From contig OX637803.1 of the NCBI GenBank assembly GCA_951802425.1, forward strand, positions 3,224,001-3,288,000: 64,000 nucleotides of DNA. Reading direction: 5' to 3'. A program made the position numbers and the translations under genes. Source of the stretch: Clavaria fumosa (lineage: Eukaryota > Basidiomycota > Agaricomycetes > Agaricales > Clavariaceae). The notes beneath the pieces were generated by a model. It was not told where the DNA came from. It saw only the letters and a list, made by a program, of their open reading frames with translations, and made no database searches. Within the stretch, counting starts at the first letter, position 1, and each line of letters begins with the position of its first letter. Of the stretch, positions 1 through 11,440 are shown piece by piece.

Positions 1-1130
1 CATGGCAGGCGGAATTGCAGAGGGGGCACTGGGTAGCTTATGGGGTGCTGCAGCAATGGCCGCTTCCAGAGCAGCAGACACAGAGGATGCAATCATACAT
101 TGTAATTCCACAGAGGAGGATAGAAGAGATGCCAACCCACGCTGCTCAGGCATACTCGGAGGCGCTGCCGTGACAGGGGGCTGCCCCATAGAAGGATGGG
201 GTATCCCCATCGGGCCCGCAACAGTAGGCGGCACCGAGTGCGGCCCCGGGTTTGCAGCTACCCCATTCATAGAGGACAGAGTCGCAGGCAAAGCCATACC
301 TGGCAACGGATATGCAGGCAAAGAGCCCGAGGAACCCGCAGCAGCAGGCAACACAGATTGCGTTGCAGACGCTGGGATTCCTGCAAAGGCAAAGTGCTGG
401 AGTCAGATGCGCAAGGGCGCTACAGGCATTACTAGACCTACCCAGGTCCGAAATAGAGGCAGGAGCCGCCTTTGCAACAGAGGGTTGTGAGGCATCAGCT
501 GCGCAAGGGCGCATATAGGCATTAAGGGACCCACCCAGGCCCGAAAAAGAGGCAGGAGCTGCCTTCGCAGCAGAGGGCAGCGAAATGGGAGGCACCAAGG
601 GCGGAATTGCTATGATAGCCAAAGGGCACCAGGATTAGATGTGCAAGGGCGCATATAAGCATTAAGGGACCTACCCAGGCCCGAAACAGAGGCAGGAGCT
701 GCCTTTGCTGTGGAAGGCAGCGTAATGGATGGCACCATGGGTGGGATCACCAGGCCTGGAGCAGTAGGAGCAGCCTTCACCATGGAAGGTGCCAACGGAG
801 AGATTGATGGGTCTAAGGGACTGGTAGGGGGCGCATGCACAGTGACAGGATGCGGGACCACAGGCCTAGAGTCGAGAGGGGGGGCCGCAAAACCCCCGCC
901 CGAGGTGCTGGGAACCAAATCGAAGGGAGGTAGCAAGGTGCCGCCTCCCGCACTCCCTCCAGCTCCTTTGCTCGGCGGGCCTCAAGATGTAGTGGTTGCT
1001 GCACGGGCCTTTTTCACCACAGGGCATGGGGACGGACTCGCGGACTGATCAGCTGATCCCGGGGACACAGAAGGGACCCTTGTCCTGCGGGCACCACTCG
1101 TAGGCCCTGCCACTCGATTGGCAAAAAGAT
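1..1130. repeat. Degenerate GC-rich repeat region
   Basis: GC-rich DNA in which a block of about 70 bp recurs, each copy opening with GCAAGGGCGC (positions 411, 503 and 643) and continuing through an AGAGGCAGGAGC-type core. Open frames exist on both strands. On the minus strand they read as repeated Pro/Ala/Ser-rich peptide (for example PSTAKAAPAS), on the plus strand as Gly/Ala-rich peptide. No domain is recognisable and both strands are open, so I treat it as repeat DNA rather than a gene. It could be a remnant of a low-complexity retrotransposon region. Confidence 0.5.
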
Positions 1131-2131
1131 CCCCATAAAATGCAGATAATCATGACATGAAACCTCCTTGCTCATGTATGATGTCCTTGCTACCTAGGGT
1201 CTGTTAGGGTACTTAATTGTCTATAGTACCTAGCCCCTTGAACAAGCAGTTCAGCACCTTATGCATCTCTTCAATCATTCCCTATGCTCTCTCTTAGTCC
1301 TCTACCTATTCTGTACTACTTACCCATGTAGACTTACTCCCAATATGACTTAAACTATGGAAAGTGGTACTAGGAGAGAAAGAAATGGCTCTACAGTAGG
1401 AATGAAGAACTGCACAAGCAAATGGTCTTTACCATTAAATGCATAAAGGCTGAAGGAGATAACTGTTATTTACTCCCTCAAGCTGGTTTTACTACTGTTT
1501 AGGCTACATCCTGGTATTAATAAAGTAGCACTAAAGGGAGGCTCTAAGTGGGAAAGGCTGAACAGACAAAAGTGTTGAGAAGGTCCATAAGGTAATATCT
1601 GTGAGTTTATGAGAGGTGCGGAGCTTTTGCGGCTGAGCTACAGGGTTGTGAACTCACTGGCGTGAGTTTGGCACCACTCTGGCATTGTGGGGCAGTCCCA
1701 ATCATGATCAGACCTCAATCAAGTGATTGATGGCTGGCAGTTTGGCCTGGTTCCCATGGTGGTGGGGGCAGTGATCAGCAGTGATTGCTGACACTGCTGC
1801 ACTACCAAATATGGACTGGTCATCCTATGAGTGGACTGTGTGCCCACAACCTTTATGTGCAGTTCCTTGGCCTTCCCCTCATCTCCCTTTGTACTAGGGT
1901 GTTACTAGCATGTATCTGGCATAGAATACAGCTGAAACACATGTTAAATAGGGCTACTATGCTTAATTATGACTAGTCTGAGGGAGATAAGAGGAAGCAG
2001 AGGAAGTATCAACAAGGTAATGATGCAATCAAGGCCAGGAACATTGCAGAAAGTCATGGAACTTCATAGAAGTGATCAGGGGTAATTGTGGGGTCCTTCC
2101 CCACAATCCCTGATGACTGGAACTCAAGAAA

Positions 2132-2148
2132 TGAGTTATCATAACTCA
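2132..2148 (+). promoter_or_regulatory. Decayed paired TGASTCA motif in LTR A
   Basis: TGAGTTA, 3 nt, TAACTCA. The orthologous position in LTR C and in the Gypsy-1 LTR is an exact TGAGTCA-N3-TGACTCA pair, so this copy carries one C-to-T and one G-to-A change. The motif equals the Gcn4/AP-1 type bZIP site; binding is inferred only. Confidence 0.5.
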
Positions 2149-2344
2149 TTTTGATTATTTTTAGAATATGTAGAACTTTCGAGAAGGAATATCTCAATGA
2201 GGACATGGGATATAATTATGATCTTACCTGATATGTAATGCCACTGAGTTCTCCTTAATTTAGAGTCCTTAAACAGTATGTTAGGAATACTAGTTAAGGA
2301 GTCATGTTGAGTCTTTCCAAATGTAGTAGATATGAGAATTTGAG

Positions 2345-2352
2345 TATAAATA
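2345..2352 (+). promoter_or_regulatory. TATA box of LTR A
   Basis: TATAAATA, followed by GCCAATGG. It is conserved in position in LTR B, LTR C and the Gypsy-1 LTR, as expected for a Pol II promoter at the U3/R border. Confidence 0.6.
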
Positions 2353-2385
2353 GCCAATGGAACCTCATGTTCCAGGCCCTGGCAC

Positions 2386-2919
2386 ACCAGCTAAGAGCTC
2401 AGACAGCAATCTTCATTCATCCAACCCCAGCTCACCCATATCTAGACTCTAGCTTATCACCATTAGAACCTATTACATAATCCTCCCATCCTAGCCTGAC
2501 CTGAGTACAGAGCCAAGATGGGGGGCTTTGGTCTCACACAGTGAGACAAGAACACAATGTCTTGGCCAATGAAAGGCCCATCACATGCTCACCATCTTTT
2601 GTTGAACAATATGTCATATATAATCCATTGCCTCTTGCCCATTCTGCCTTCCTTCTGTTCCCTAGACTCACTTGATTCTAACCCTCTGCACCCAAATCTC
2701 ACTATGACTTTGCTCTACCCACCCTGCACTCCCTTGTTCTGATTTTGGTGGCTAGTTTCTTCATGCTTGGGGTGGTCCTGTCACTCCCCCAGCACACCAG
2801 CTAAGGTCTCAGACAGCAATCTTCATTCATCCAACCCCAGCTCACCCATATCTAGACTCTAGCTTATCACCATTAGAAACTATTACATAATCCTCCCATC
2901 CTAGCCTGGCCTGAGTTGT
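2386..2919 (+). repeat. Direct repeats of about 125 bp
   Basis: The stretch starting CACACCAGCTAAG at about 2383 and running to about 2510 recurs almost identically at about 2795-2919, separated by about 290 bp of T/C-rich DNA. The same stretch also occurs inverted at about 25690-25805 beside LTR B. The spacing suggests an insertion or unequal recombination at the 3' end of the LTR. Confidence 0.65.
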
Positions 2920-3087
2920 GCAGTCTCAGCACAACACATGCATGAGACTGACATCTTGAACATAAGCCAAGAATTACAACTCCGACTAAGACAGCACTCC
3001 TTGACTTTACTCATCCACCTACTCGCGCCTTCATATTACCCTTCCTGTAAAGTTTTTCATCACTGTCTTCTGGGTTCCTGCAGGGAA

Positions 3088-3588
3088 ATGGCTATGGTCC
3101 AGACTCGCAACTCATTGATTCCCCCTGATCAGCCTGGGGAGGATCTGGCAGTCGGAAGGCCCAATATGGGTAAGGGGCATGGGAGTGCCCGGCTCCTTCC
3201 AGTTCCTGAAACTGGATCCAGAGTGCTAGACCCACTTGGGATGGATCTGAACCAATTGGATGCCCAAGTAAGTGGGAGGCTGTCTGGTTTCGGAGCAACC
3301 AGTAGTTCAGAGAGGCCACAGACTGACAAGGAGTCAGATTCCCAGGGATGGCCTGACCATGTCTGGCAGGAAACCATGCAGCCATGGCTCAGTCATTCCA
3401 TTCCACCAGTCAGATGTTCATTGCAATTCCATGCAGCACCAAACAACCAGATCCTCAGGGGAATTTATATAAATTGGCTCAGTCATCCCATATTTGGAGG
3501 CTACATCCAGAAAAGACAAGTTGTTGGTGCCTCATCAGTGACACATGCTGGTGCCTCATTGACAACCACAGTCACTAAGTCACTATGA
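3088..3588 (+). pseudogene. Possible Gypsy gag N-terminal remnant
   Basis: Open frame from an ATG at 3088 with a Pro/Gly-rich, hydrophilic N-terminus (MVQTRNSLIPPDQPGED) resembling the unstructured start of fungal Gypsy Gag proteins such as the one at 54924. No capsid fold or zinc knuckle follows, and from 3315 the frame runs into a repeated block that is non-coding elsewhere. The position downstream of LTR A fits a gag leader. Weak call, based on composition and context only. Confidence 0.3.
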
Positions 3589-3898
3589 AACACATCTTGC
3601 AAGCCAGTCGCTATGGTCCACAGCAATGACACCCCCCCTTGGTGTGCGCATGGTTGCCTGATTGTGAACTCAAGAAGCACAGTGGGAGACCTAACACTTA
3701 GGAAACATCTGCATGAGACCTACATGAGGGGGAATCCCATCATGCAACACATCCAAAACATGCATGATTTGCACACAAGGTTGTTGTTGCTGTCAACAGG
3801 ATCAGATAAGATGATGAATTGACCTTGATCAAGACATCTGCCCAGCAGCACTGTTAGTCTAGATGCTCCTGCTATTGTCAGCAACCACCACAGGCTCA

Positions 3899-4075
3899 TG
3901 GGGGGGGGGGGGCGCAGGTGCACATACCCTCACAGGCATGCAGGCTCTCACAGGCAAGGCGCAGGCATGCAGGGGAGGTGCTGGCACACAGGGGAGGCAC
4001 AGGCACACATACCCTCACAGGCACACAGGCTCTCACAGGCATCATGCAAGTGTGCAGGCTCTCACAGAAGCATCA
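3899..4075 (+). repeat. G-tract and CACAGGC minisatellite
   Basis: A run of 13 G (3900-3912) followed by degenerate copies of GGCTCTCACAGGCA and GGCACACATACCCTCACAGG. The homopolymer length may be inaccurate in the assembly. A shorter version occurs at 27541-27670. Confidence 0.6.
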
Positions 4076-4291
4076 TCTCCTTGTCCTGAGGGCCTTCTGC
4101 CTTCCAGATCTTGAAGCAGGATGAAACTAACAGGTTTGTGAGCATGTGACCTTGGATGTCAACAAGTGTATGTGGGGCTAGCAACAAGTCCAGGTAAGCT
4201 CATGACCTTGAATGCCCTTGATGCCCTCAAGCATGTTGCAAGGATTGGCTAGACCCCATCACAGGGCATGCTATTGGGTTGATCTAGCAAG

Positions 4292-4570
4292 TCAAAGCAG
4301 AATGCACCATTCTAGTGAGCTGAAGTACTCACCATTCAAGGAGTCTTCAAACATTGCCAATCTGAAATGTTTTGAGTGGCCCATGTTGCGATCCACCATA
4401 ACAGTGGCATCAACAACTTTTCCATATGCAGAAAAGAATTCATGCATGGATTCTGACATCATGTTGGATGACAGACCACCAATGAAGTACTGCACACTTC
4501 TGAGATGCTCATTTCAGGGTATGGTGCACTTTGGGTCAATGGTCTTGCCATCTGCATGCCATGATGGCAT
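4292..4570 (-). pseudogene. Captured fragment of a two-RRM RNA-binding protein gene
   Basis: On the minus strand the reading covers the linker after a first RRM (DGKTIDPK), then the start of a second RRM: RNP2-like YFIGGLSSN, helix-1 region ESMHEFFSAYGKV and strand-2 region DATVMVDRN. The RNP1 octapeptide is degraded (HFRLAMFE). The order matches Hrp1/DAZAP1/musashi-like hnRNP proteins. The exon ends with an intact GTGAGT donor (complement of 4327-4332), so the capture was at DNA level rather than from a processed mRNA. An in-frame stop separates linker and RRM2. A second copy lies at 27897-28170. Confidence 0.7.
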
Positions 4571-4583
4571 CGACACATGCGGC

Positions 4584-4720
4584 AAAGGATCAAACAGGAA
4601 GTGAAATGAAGGGTGAGAAGCATTACCAAAGGATCAAACAGCAAGTGAAATGCAGGTGAGAAAGACTACCAAAGGATCAAACAATGAGTGAAATGCAGGT
4701 GAGAAAGGCTACCAAGGGAT
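4584..4720 (+). repeat. 43-bp tandem repeat (about 3 copies)
   Basis: Three successive copies of an AAAGGATCAAACA...GTGAAATG...GGTGAGAA...TACC unit of 43-44 bp, then a decayed fourth. Duplicated at 28186-28335. Confidence 0.75.
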
Positions 4721-5329
4721 CAAGGAATGACATTAAGGCCATATGGAAATAAGATGAAGTGACTGGGATGCAAAGGAGGCAGGAAACTACAGAGGAGACA
4801 GATACAATGTCCAACAAAGCTTGAAGGCAGGATGCCCTAGAGTCACAAGGGCAACAACCTGAGGAACTTAAAGAAAGGTGGAGTGCATCAGAGTCATGAG
4901 AGCAGCAAAGAGCCTGAGCACACCAATGAAGAGGAGCAAGAAGGGCAACTCCAAAGGGTCCAGCAACTCCATAATGGAGTGTCTGTCATGTAGATTCATG
5001 GGAGGGACAAAAACTGAACACCAAGCTAATACTCAGAGTAACCTCTATCTGCTATTAGAACTGCCATTAGAGATGGGGTGTGTGGCATGGACAGAATATT
5101 TCAACAGGCCTGGCTACACAAAGGTGGAGGCTGCCAACCTGGATAAATGCAGAGGCAGCTTGAGCTGCAGATCCAGGCAGCTGGGGCACAGAGGCAGTGC
5201 AAACTGGAAATCTGTTAGGGCCTGTCCCATCTCATAAATAGCACCATAAGTTGATTTGTTGATGACCAATCTGGAAAACTCACTAAGACCAATCAATTGT
5301 TGAGCACAATTGAGAATACTCAGTCCCAG

Positions 5330-5690
5330 AAGGTCGCGAAGACATCTGATGAAGTTTAAGAACAGAAAAAGACAAGTTGGAAGAGGGGAGACATTGCTGG
5401 AAATGTTGCAGAGTTGGTAGATGAAGCATAAAGATGGAAAAAGACAAGTTGAGAGAGGGAAGACATTGCTGAGAAGGTCACGAAGTCAACCAATGAAGTG
5501 TAGAAAGAGAGATAGATGAGTTGGGAGAAACAGATATCACTGAGAAGGTTGTGAAGTCAACTGATGAAGCATAAGAAGGAAATAGATGAGATGGGAGAAA
5601 GAGATGTTGTCAAAAGGGTCACAAGTGGTTGCAATGATGTCAAGAAGTGAATTGGTGAAGGCAATGACTTTGCCAACCAATGAGAGAACC
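5330..5690 (+). repeat. Degenerate tandem repeats, period about 65-70 bp
   Basis: Purine-rich units containing AAAGACAAGTTG or AGATAGATGAG, then GAGAAGGT..GAAGTCAACCAATGAAG, repeated about four times. Matching DNA is at 28950-29290. No coding potential recognised. Confidence 0.55.
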
Positions 5691-5963
5691 TGTAGGGTTT
5701 GAAGAATCAGTACCAAGATGATGGAAAAGAAATACTTAGGTGCATGAGTTGTACAAGCACAGAGGACAAGTTTAGAGGAGAGCAGTGTGTGTCTTGGTGT
5801 TGTCAAGGTCACCAAGTGAGTCAAGACCTATCAATCATGGTGGTCCCAAGCTCAAAGGGTGTAATAGCCTCAAGCTTCAACCAAAGTGCATCAATATCAA
5901 GTCTACAGTACCACATGTACATGTGAGACTTATATATGTGCATACAGAGAGTGTAACTAATCA

Positions 5964-7372
5964 CTTCAGGTAACCCCCACATGAGGGCTATTAGCCTTAT
6001 TAAATTATAGGTGGAATTAGGGCTAATAGCCCCCTTTGGTATAGTGTGTTGTGTGCTTGGGAAAGTGCACTGGATGCATGGGATAGTTCTTAAAAGTGCA
6101 CCAAAGTGATGAACTGCACAGTGCACCATCCCAAGTGCCAGGCCCTGTCACGGGGTGTCTGGGGGTCCCTGTGCAATTTTACCCTGGCAGGTCACCCAGC
6201 ACCAGGATTAATGATGGACATGGCCCAGCTTCAGGCCATAAGCCAGACTAAGCCAGGCTGGACCATTGGGTCTGCTTCCACATGTTTTGGCCCAGACCAC
6301 AGATTCCCAAGCCTTGAGCCAGGCCAATGCCATGGCTTATACACTGCTTGCCACCTGTGCAGCCCAGCACTTCACCCCACCACCTGATAGCCTCTGCACA
6401 CTACCCACACTGCCTGGTGCTTCCTGGTTACCCCTACTTGCTGCCTGGCACTGCCCAGCACCCCTGCTTGCAGCCAACACAACCTGGCTTCACATGTTTG
6501 CTACCCATACTGCCCATGCTCTGCTACCCCTCCAGGAGCCCTCCAATACTGCCTGGTATTGGCTGCACACTATCACTGCCTGTTGACAACCTGTGCCATC
6601 AGAATAGCAGCTGAAGTCTGTAGTACTTATGTTTTAAGATCCCTGGCCTGGGCTGAAACTAATTGTGTGATAAAGTGTCCTTAGTGACACCACACAAATG
6701 GTGCAGCAACAGTGTCCTTTATAGCACTTCTGTTGTACTAGCAGTGTAATGAAAGTGAGTGTCCCATTGGAACAATAAGGTGATTTTTCATGATGCTCTG
6801 ACTGATGCTCTGACTATGTCATTGTTACTGTGGCAGTGTCACAGAGGACACTGTCACTGTATTGATGATAGGTTTTGTCTTTTAGCCCCCATATCCAACC
6901 TTATTTTACTGATATGCATGGATAGTAGCAGGATAATACATAAAAACACAACCACTCCTGCTCCAACAACCTACAGCCTCCGTGCTAATCATCATCCACC
7001 TCCCACCATGCAAGGCAATTGTGACTTCTCTTACTAAACAGATGTCACCAAATAAAACTTAATTACCCTACACTATTGTTGTCATACTGTTATTATTTCA
7101 GAATAAAAATTTTGTTTGGCCAATGCTATAGGTGAGCAGTTCCCTGTGGGTGCAAGAGCTCAAGCTGATGTACCACAGCCCAGATAGGCAAGTGGCTGTC
7201 AGTATCTTCAAAAGATTGAGATAAAGTGTGAGACTGGAAAGAAACTTGGGCTGGGTGAGTGGAGAGCTGTGCCTAGTCTTGAGGTGGGACTGGACACTGG
7301 CTGCAGGCAATGCTGCCAGTGTTATTGATAGTGTATTATGTAGTTCATTGTGGTATGGTATTATGTAATCGA
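5964..7372. other. No gene recognised
   Basis: Non-repeated DNA after the long direct repeat. It holds a C/T-rich stretch with loosely repeated CTGCCTGGCA words (6360-6590) and AT-richer DNA to 7372. No domain-bearing reading frame was seen on either strand. Confidence 0.5.
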
Positions 7373-7452
7373 TAGAGAGATTTAAGAGATGCATAGGTTT
7401 CTGAATCGTTCCCTGAGGGGCTAGGTACTGTGAACTATCAGTTACCCTAACA
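7373..7452 (-). repeat. Truncated 3' LTR of Gypsy-1
   Basis: ATAGAGAGATTTAAGAGATG through GTTACCCTAACA matches the outer 80 bp of the 5' LTR (to 18027) with about two or three differences. DNA to the left is unrelated to the rest of the 1952-bp 5' LTR, so the LTR is cut off or replaced here. Confidence 0.75.
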
Positions 7453-7465
7453 TTTCCCCCCCTGC
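7453..7465 (-). promoter_or_regulatory. Polypurine tract of Gypsy-1
   Basis: Minus strand GCAGGGGGGGAAA lies immediately 5' of the TGTTAGGG that opens the 3' LTR, the expected site for plus-strand primer formation. Confidence 0.8.
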
Positions 7466-7471
7466 ATCAAT

Positions 7472-8355
7472 TTAATCATTCCAATCGTTATCCCACATCT
7501 TCAGAGGGATTCCTACGACGTCTGTGAGCCCTAGATGGTCTAGAAACTTAACTAGATCATCCAACTCAATTGGCTTATCCTCTTCCTTCGCTTCTTCCTT
7601 CAATTTCGCCCACTGCTGGTTCTGAAGTGAAAACACAGTAGTGTGGCTGGCCAGGAACTGTCGCAAATCGTCAATAACCTCAGACTCAAAGTGGCAGGCC
7701 CCTCGGTGCTCATCCTCATCATCTCCATTGCCTTCAAACATCTCTTCCACAAGTGACTGGTGCCTCATATGCCCAACCTCTTCAAGAACTCTGTCAGCAA
7801 AGATCCCAAAGTCGCTGGGGTGTGCATCGCGAAGCTCTACGAACCCTCCCCATCGCCAAAGGCTCTCTCCTTCCTTCCTGGCACTCCTGCGCATCGCCTC
7901 AGTGATCCACCCTGTCGTCCTACACACTGGAGAGTGCCAATGGTGAGTCGCAGGCCCTCCACAAGCTGCACAGAGACGAGAGGGTTGTTGTCTGGGTAAA
8001 TCTCAGTGAAGACAACAGCTGGGAAGTTCATCTGAATCTCCTGGAGCGCTGCTAGCGGTATGCAGTGAGGGAGAGGTCCTTGGGATACACCAGGGACATA
8101 ATTGTGTGCCGCACAGAGGATTATTCATCCCAGGCGCTGCAGGGTGTACCAAAGGCCTTGTGCAAGCCCTGGCTTGATCCCATGCAAGTCCTTGGGTCCC
8201 CCAACGAAGTAGAAGTCAAGATCGGTGACAATGTAGTGCAGGAATGATGAATCAAGGCTGTGAAGAAAGAGGGTTTGGAGAAGGCGAGCGGTGAGGAGGA
8301 CCTCATGGGTCGAGGCGAAGGGCGAGAGGTAGGCGGTAGCGGCGTCAGCGGGCAT
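7472..8355 (-). pseudogene. Extra ORF between pol and 3' LTR of Gypsy-1
   Basis: A sense-strand reading of about 290 codons starts at the ATG at 8355 and continues to the stop at 7472. It is interrupted by one TGA (8125-8127) and one frameshift near 7905. The sequence is complex and protein-like: hydrophobic helix-like N-terminal part (HEVLLTARLLQTLFLH), middle SFLHYIVTDLDFYFVGG and FPAVVFTEIYPDN, then a Trp-containing segment SLWRWGGFVELRDAHPSDFG and an acidic C-terminus. The 60-codon frame just upstream (8533-8343), in phase with pol past its stop, ends with the TGA of ATGCCCGCTGA, overlapping this start. I do not recognise the family. Options are an accessory retrotransposon protein or a captured host gene. 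Confidence 0.55.
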
Positions 8356-8554
8356 TCTTGAGCGATAGGACGATTCCCTGGGGGTTCTTGGGCTCAAAGC
8401 GCATCTCTATATACTTAGCATACCCTTCTGTCATTCCTAATTCGTCCTGTAGATGCCCAATGACTCAGGCTCAGTCTTTCCTCTCTGGAACTAGCTCTAG
8501 AACATCTAGATTCGTTCTCCTTGGCCTGTCCATCTTTCTGACTCGTCTCCTTGC

Positions 8555-11440
8555 TCAGGAGCGATCCCTAGAAGAGCTAGGTCGCTCCTGCCATGCCCTG
8601 AGAACTTCTGGCGCATTCTTGAGCTGTCTGGCAGTCAGCCATTCATCTGCTTCAGGTCCATAGCCAGTAAACCTTGTTTTGAACAGCCTGATTCGTTTAT
8701 TGCCTCTCTTCCTGAGTTTCTCATCCATTATCCTTTCAACTTCATGCTCAGGTAAGTCTTGAAAGTCCTCTCTGCTGAGAGGTTGGGTAGGCCTGGTGCC
8801 TAGTTCTTCTGGAGAAGGATTGTACCTCTCTAAATGAGCTATGTTGATGACAGGATGTATTCCAAAGGATGCAGGCATCCTAAGCCTATAAGTGACAGGA
8901 CTGATCTTCTGAATAATCTCAAAGGGACCCTCATACTTCATTAGCAGCTTCTGTCCCTTTCCTTCTTCAGTCCTGTAGAGTTTGAGTGAATGAGGATTGA
9001 TCAGGGCTAGATCTCCCTCCTCAAACTCATAGGCAAGCCTTCCTTGATTATAAGCCCTCTTCTGAAACACCTGTCCTAGAAGTAAGGCTTCCTTGGCTCT
9101 ACTCCTTTCTGCCTCAAAGTGAGAAACCATATCACTGGCTTGTAGATCTAATGCACTAGAAGACACCTCCCCCCCAGAGTGTGAGTCTTGATTCACTGGT
9201 CTGGTGATAGAACTGGGAGAGTGTACAATGGTAGAGCTGGTGACAGGATGGTATCCTCTGAGCAAATAGGCAGGTGAGAAGCCTGTAGCAGTGTGTGGAC
9301 TAGTATTGTAAGATAAGGCTAGTCCATCCAGGAGCTTACTCCAGTCATCTTTCTGAGGACCTACATAAGTTCTCAAGGCTACTTCTAGACTTTGATTCAG
9401 AATCTCATTCTGTCCATCAGCCTGAGGGTGGTATGAAGTAGTTAGGGATCTACTCATTCCCATGAGTCTGCAGACTTCTCCCCAGAAGCTTCCTTTCCAT
9501 CTGGTATCCCTGTCAGAAATGATCTGCCTGGGTATACCATACTGAGAAATGACATGATGGAAGAACAGCTTGGCTGTCTCTACTTCCCTGACAGTGGTAG
9601 TAGTGGGGATGAATATGGCATACTTAGTGAGTTTGTCCACTATAACCAGTATGCTGTCATATCCATTAGACTCTGGTAGCTCAGGAATGAAGTCCATGGT
9701 GACTACTTCAAAGGGTTGTGAGGGTATAGGAATTGGTTGCAACAATCCTACTGGGCCATGTCTCCTATGTTTTGTCTTCTGGCAGATATCACAGGTTGAG
9801 GTGTACCTCTTGATATCTCTAGACATCCTAGGCCAGTAGTAGGTGGAGGCTATTCTGTTATAAGTTTTGTAGTATCCACCATGAGCAGCCTCAGAAAGGG
9901 AGTTATGGACTTCTCCCATAATCTCCAGTCTGAGACTAAGTGGTACACATAGCCTGTTGTTTCCATTCCAATCTTCAAAGTATACCAACCCATTAGTATG
10001 CTCATAGTACCGAGGATACTCTGGGTTAGATACATCTTGTTCTGCCCTCTTTGACTTAAGCACACTAGAGAAGTGAGAGTCTTCAGAGTAACCAACTCTC
10101 CACTTCTCTAGCTCCTTGGAGTCAATGCCAACAAGGATAGAGTAAGATTTTGAAGTTTGATAGGGCATTGTGAGAACATGCCCATCAGAGGTGAGAATCT
10201 CCACACTCTCTGAAGTCAGAGGATCCTGACCATCATAGTCTTCTTCTGAGCTGATGTATTTGGTAGCAACTCTAAGAAGCTTCTCTTCAAATTTCTCACC
10301 CAACTCCTCATACATATTGAGAAGAGGATCTTCAATATCAGAAGCTTGACCAGACCTCCAATTCCTGTCTGATGAAGCCTTGAGTTGAAGTTCCTGAGTA
10401 GGGTCTGAAGAAGATCCTAACTGGTAAGGGACTCTCCTCCTCAGCCTAGATATAGGGTCTACATTGGAGTGAACTCTACCAGCCCTATGTACAATCCTGA
10501 GGTTTGGGTAAGATGAAAGCACTGTACCCCAGCTAAGCAACCTCCTATTGACATTCTGATAGGTTCTACTCCAAGTAAGGGCTGCATGATCTGTTATGGC
10601 AGTTACTACACTTCCTTCCAAGAAGCACTGGAACTTAATTAGTCCTTCCTTCAGGGCCAATGCTTCTCTCTCAGTAGGTGAGTAATTCCTTTCAGCAGCC
10701 TTGAGGATTCTTGACCAATAACTGATCACTCTCTCTAAGTGGACAACAGTGTCTTCAAAGTTATTAGCCCAAGAATCTTGATAAGTGGGTTCCTCTGGGT
10801 TTGCAACAGCAAAAATAAGTTTAGGGACAGGCTGCTTATTCTGGTAAGCCTTCCATAACTTATCATAAATCCTTGTTCCTTTCAGGTCCTTGACCTTAAT
10901 AGGCTGAACCTGTTGAAGTATAGCTCCAAGGCCATAGTCACAGGCATCAGTGTACAGCCTATAGGGCAGTCTTGGCATGGCATATGCCCTAACAGGTGCA
11001 TTGGTAAGGACTTGTTTGCACAGTTCAAAGGCTTCCTGTTGTAAAGATCCCCAATCCCACTTATGGTCCTTCCTAAGAAGTTTAAACAGAGGACTAGCTA
11101 TCCAGGCATAGTAAGGGATGTAGGCTGAGAAATACACCATCATCCCTAAGAAGGTCTGGAGTTCACTAACATTCTTGGGCTCAGCTAGTTGAACTATAGT
11201 ATCAACCTTCTCCCTATGGGTGGATAGTCCTGGTCTGGACACCTTTTGTCCTAAGAGCAGTAATGACTGGTAGGCAAAATGACATTTGTTTGGAGCCAGA
11301 GTGATGTTTCCCTTGATGATAGCCTTGAATACAAGGTCCAGATGCTTCAAGTGGTCTCCAAAGGTAGTAGAGTAGACCACTATATCATCAATGTATACCA
11401 AGGTGAACACCCATAGGTAGGGTGCTAGCACACCTTGCAT
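8555..11440 (-). pseudogene. Gypsy-1 Pol: RT C-half, RNase H, integrase, chromodomain
   Basis: 961 codons open. The RT catalytic box YIDD is at residues 16-19. RNase H begins near residue 160 (LYTDACDYGLGAI) with the TDHAALTW motif near 280. The integrase zinc-binding region spans about 505-557, ending CDICQKTKHR. The integrase core has all three acidic residues: TMDFIPELP near 583, IISDRDTRW near 640 and GQNEILNQS near 677, with 35 residues between the last two. A chromodomain-like tail follows at about 903-950 (FKTRFTGYGPEADEWL). The start at 11440 is only the first ATG after the frameshift, not a true initiation site. Acts as the replication and integration machinery of the element. Confidence 0.92.

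Larger units (their letters stand above)
1202..2489 (+). mobile_element. Gypsy-type LTR (LTR A)
   Basis: Begins TGTTAGGGTAC at 1202. It is the inverted counterpart of LTR B at 25683-27012 over its whole length, and a more distant relative of the Gypsy-1 LTR (16076-18027) and of LTR C (51527-52145). Shared landmarks are a hairpin (2085-2107), a paired TGAGTTA/TAACTCA motif (2132-2148) and a TATAAATA box (2345-2352). The right end is uncertain because a duplicated 125-bp stretch follows. The 70 bp just upstream (1132-1201) is also inverted downstream of LTR B. No intact coding region can be assigned to it. Confidence 0.7.
3315..5963 (+). repeat. Long direct repeat block, copy 1
   Basis: About 2.65 kb that recurs in direct orientation at 27087-29569 with scattered transitions. 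Contents in order: CACAGG-rich minisatellite, inverted fragment of an RRM gene (minus strand), 43-bp tandem repeat, and a degenerate region of about 65-70-bp period. Copy 2 lacks about 130 bp present here (about 3769-3900); the missing piece is bounded by CATG at both ends, consistent with slippage deletion. Almost free of CpG, so old and decayed. No transposase or polymerase frame is visible; probably internal DNA of a non-autonomous element. Confidence 0.75.

Noticed and set aside
3900..3912. Run of 13 G, and a 15-G run at 31331-31345, as G-quadruplex signals
   Set aside because: Single homopolymers in minisatellite DNA, with uncertain length; not enough to claim a structure.
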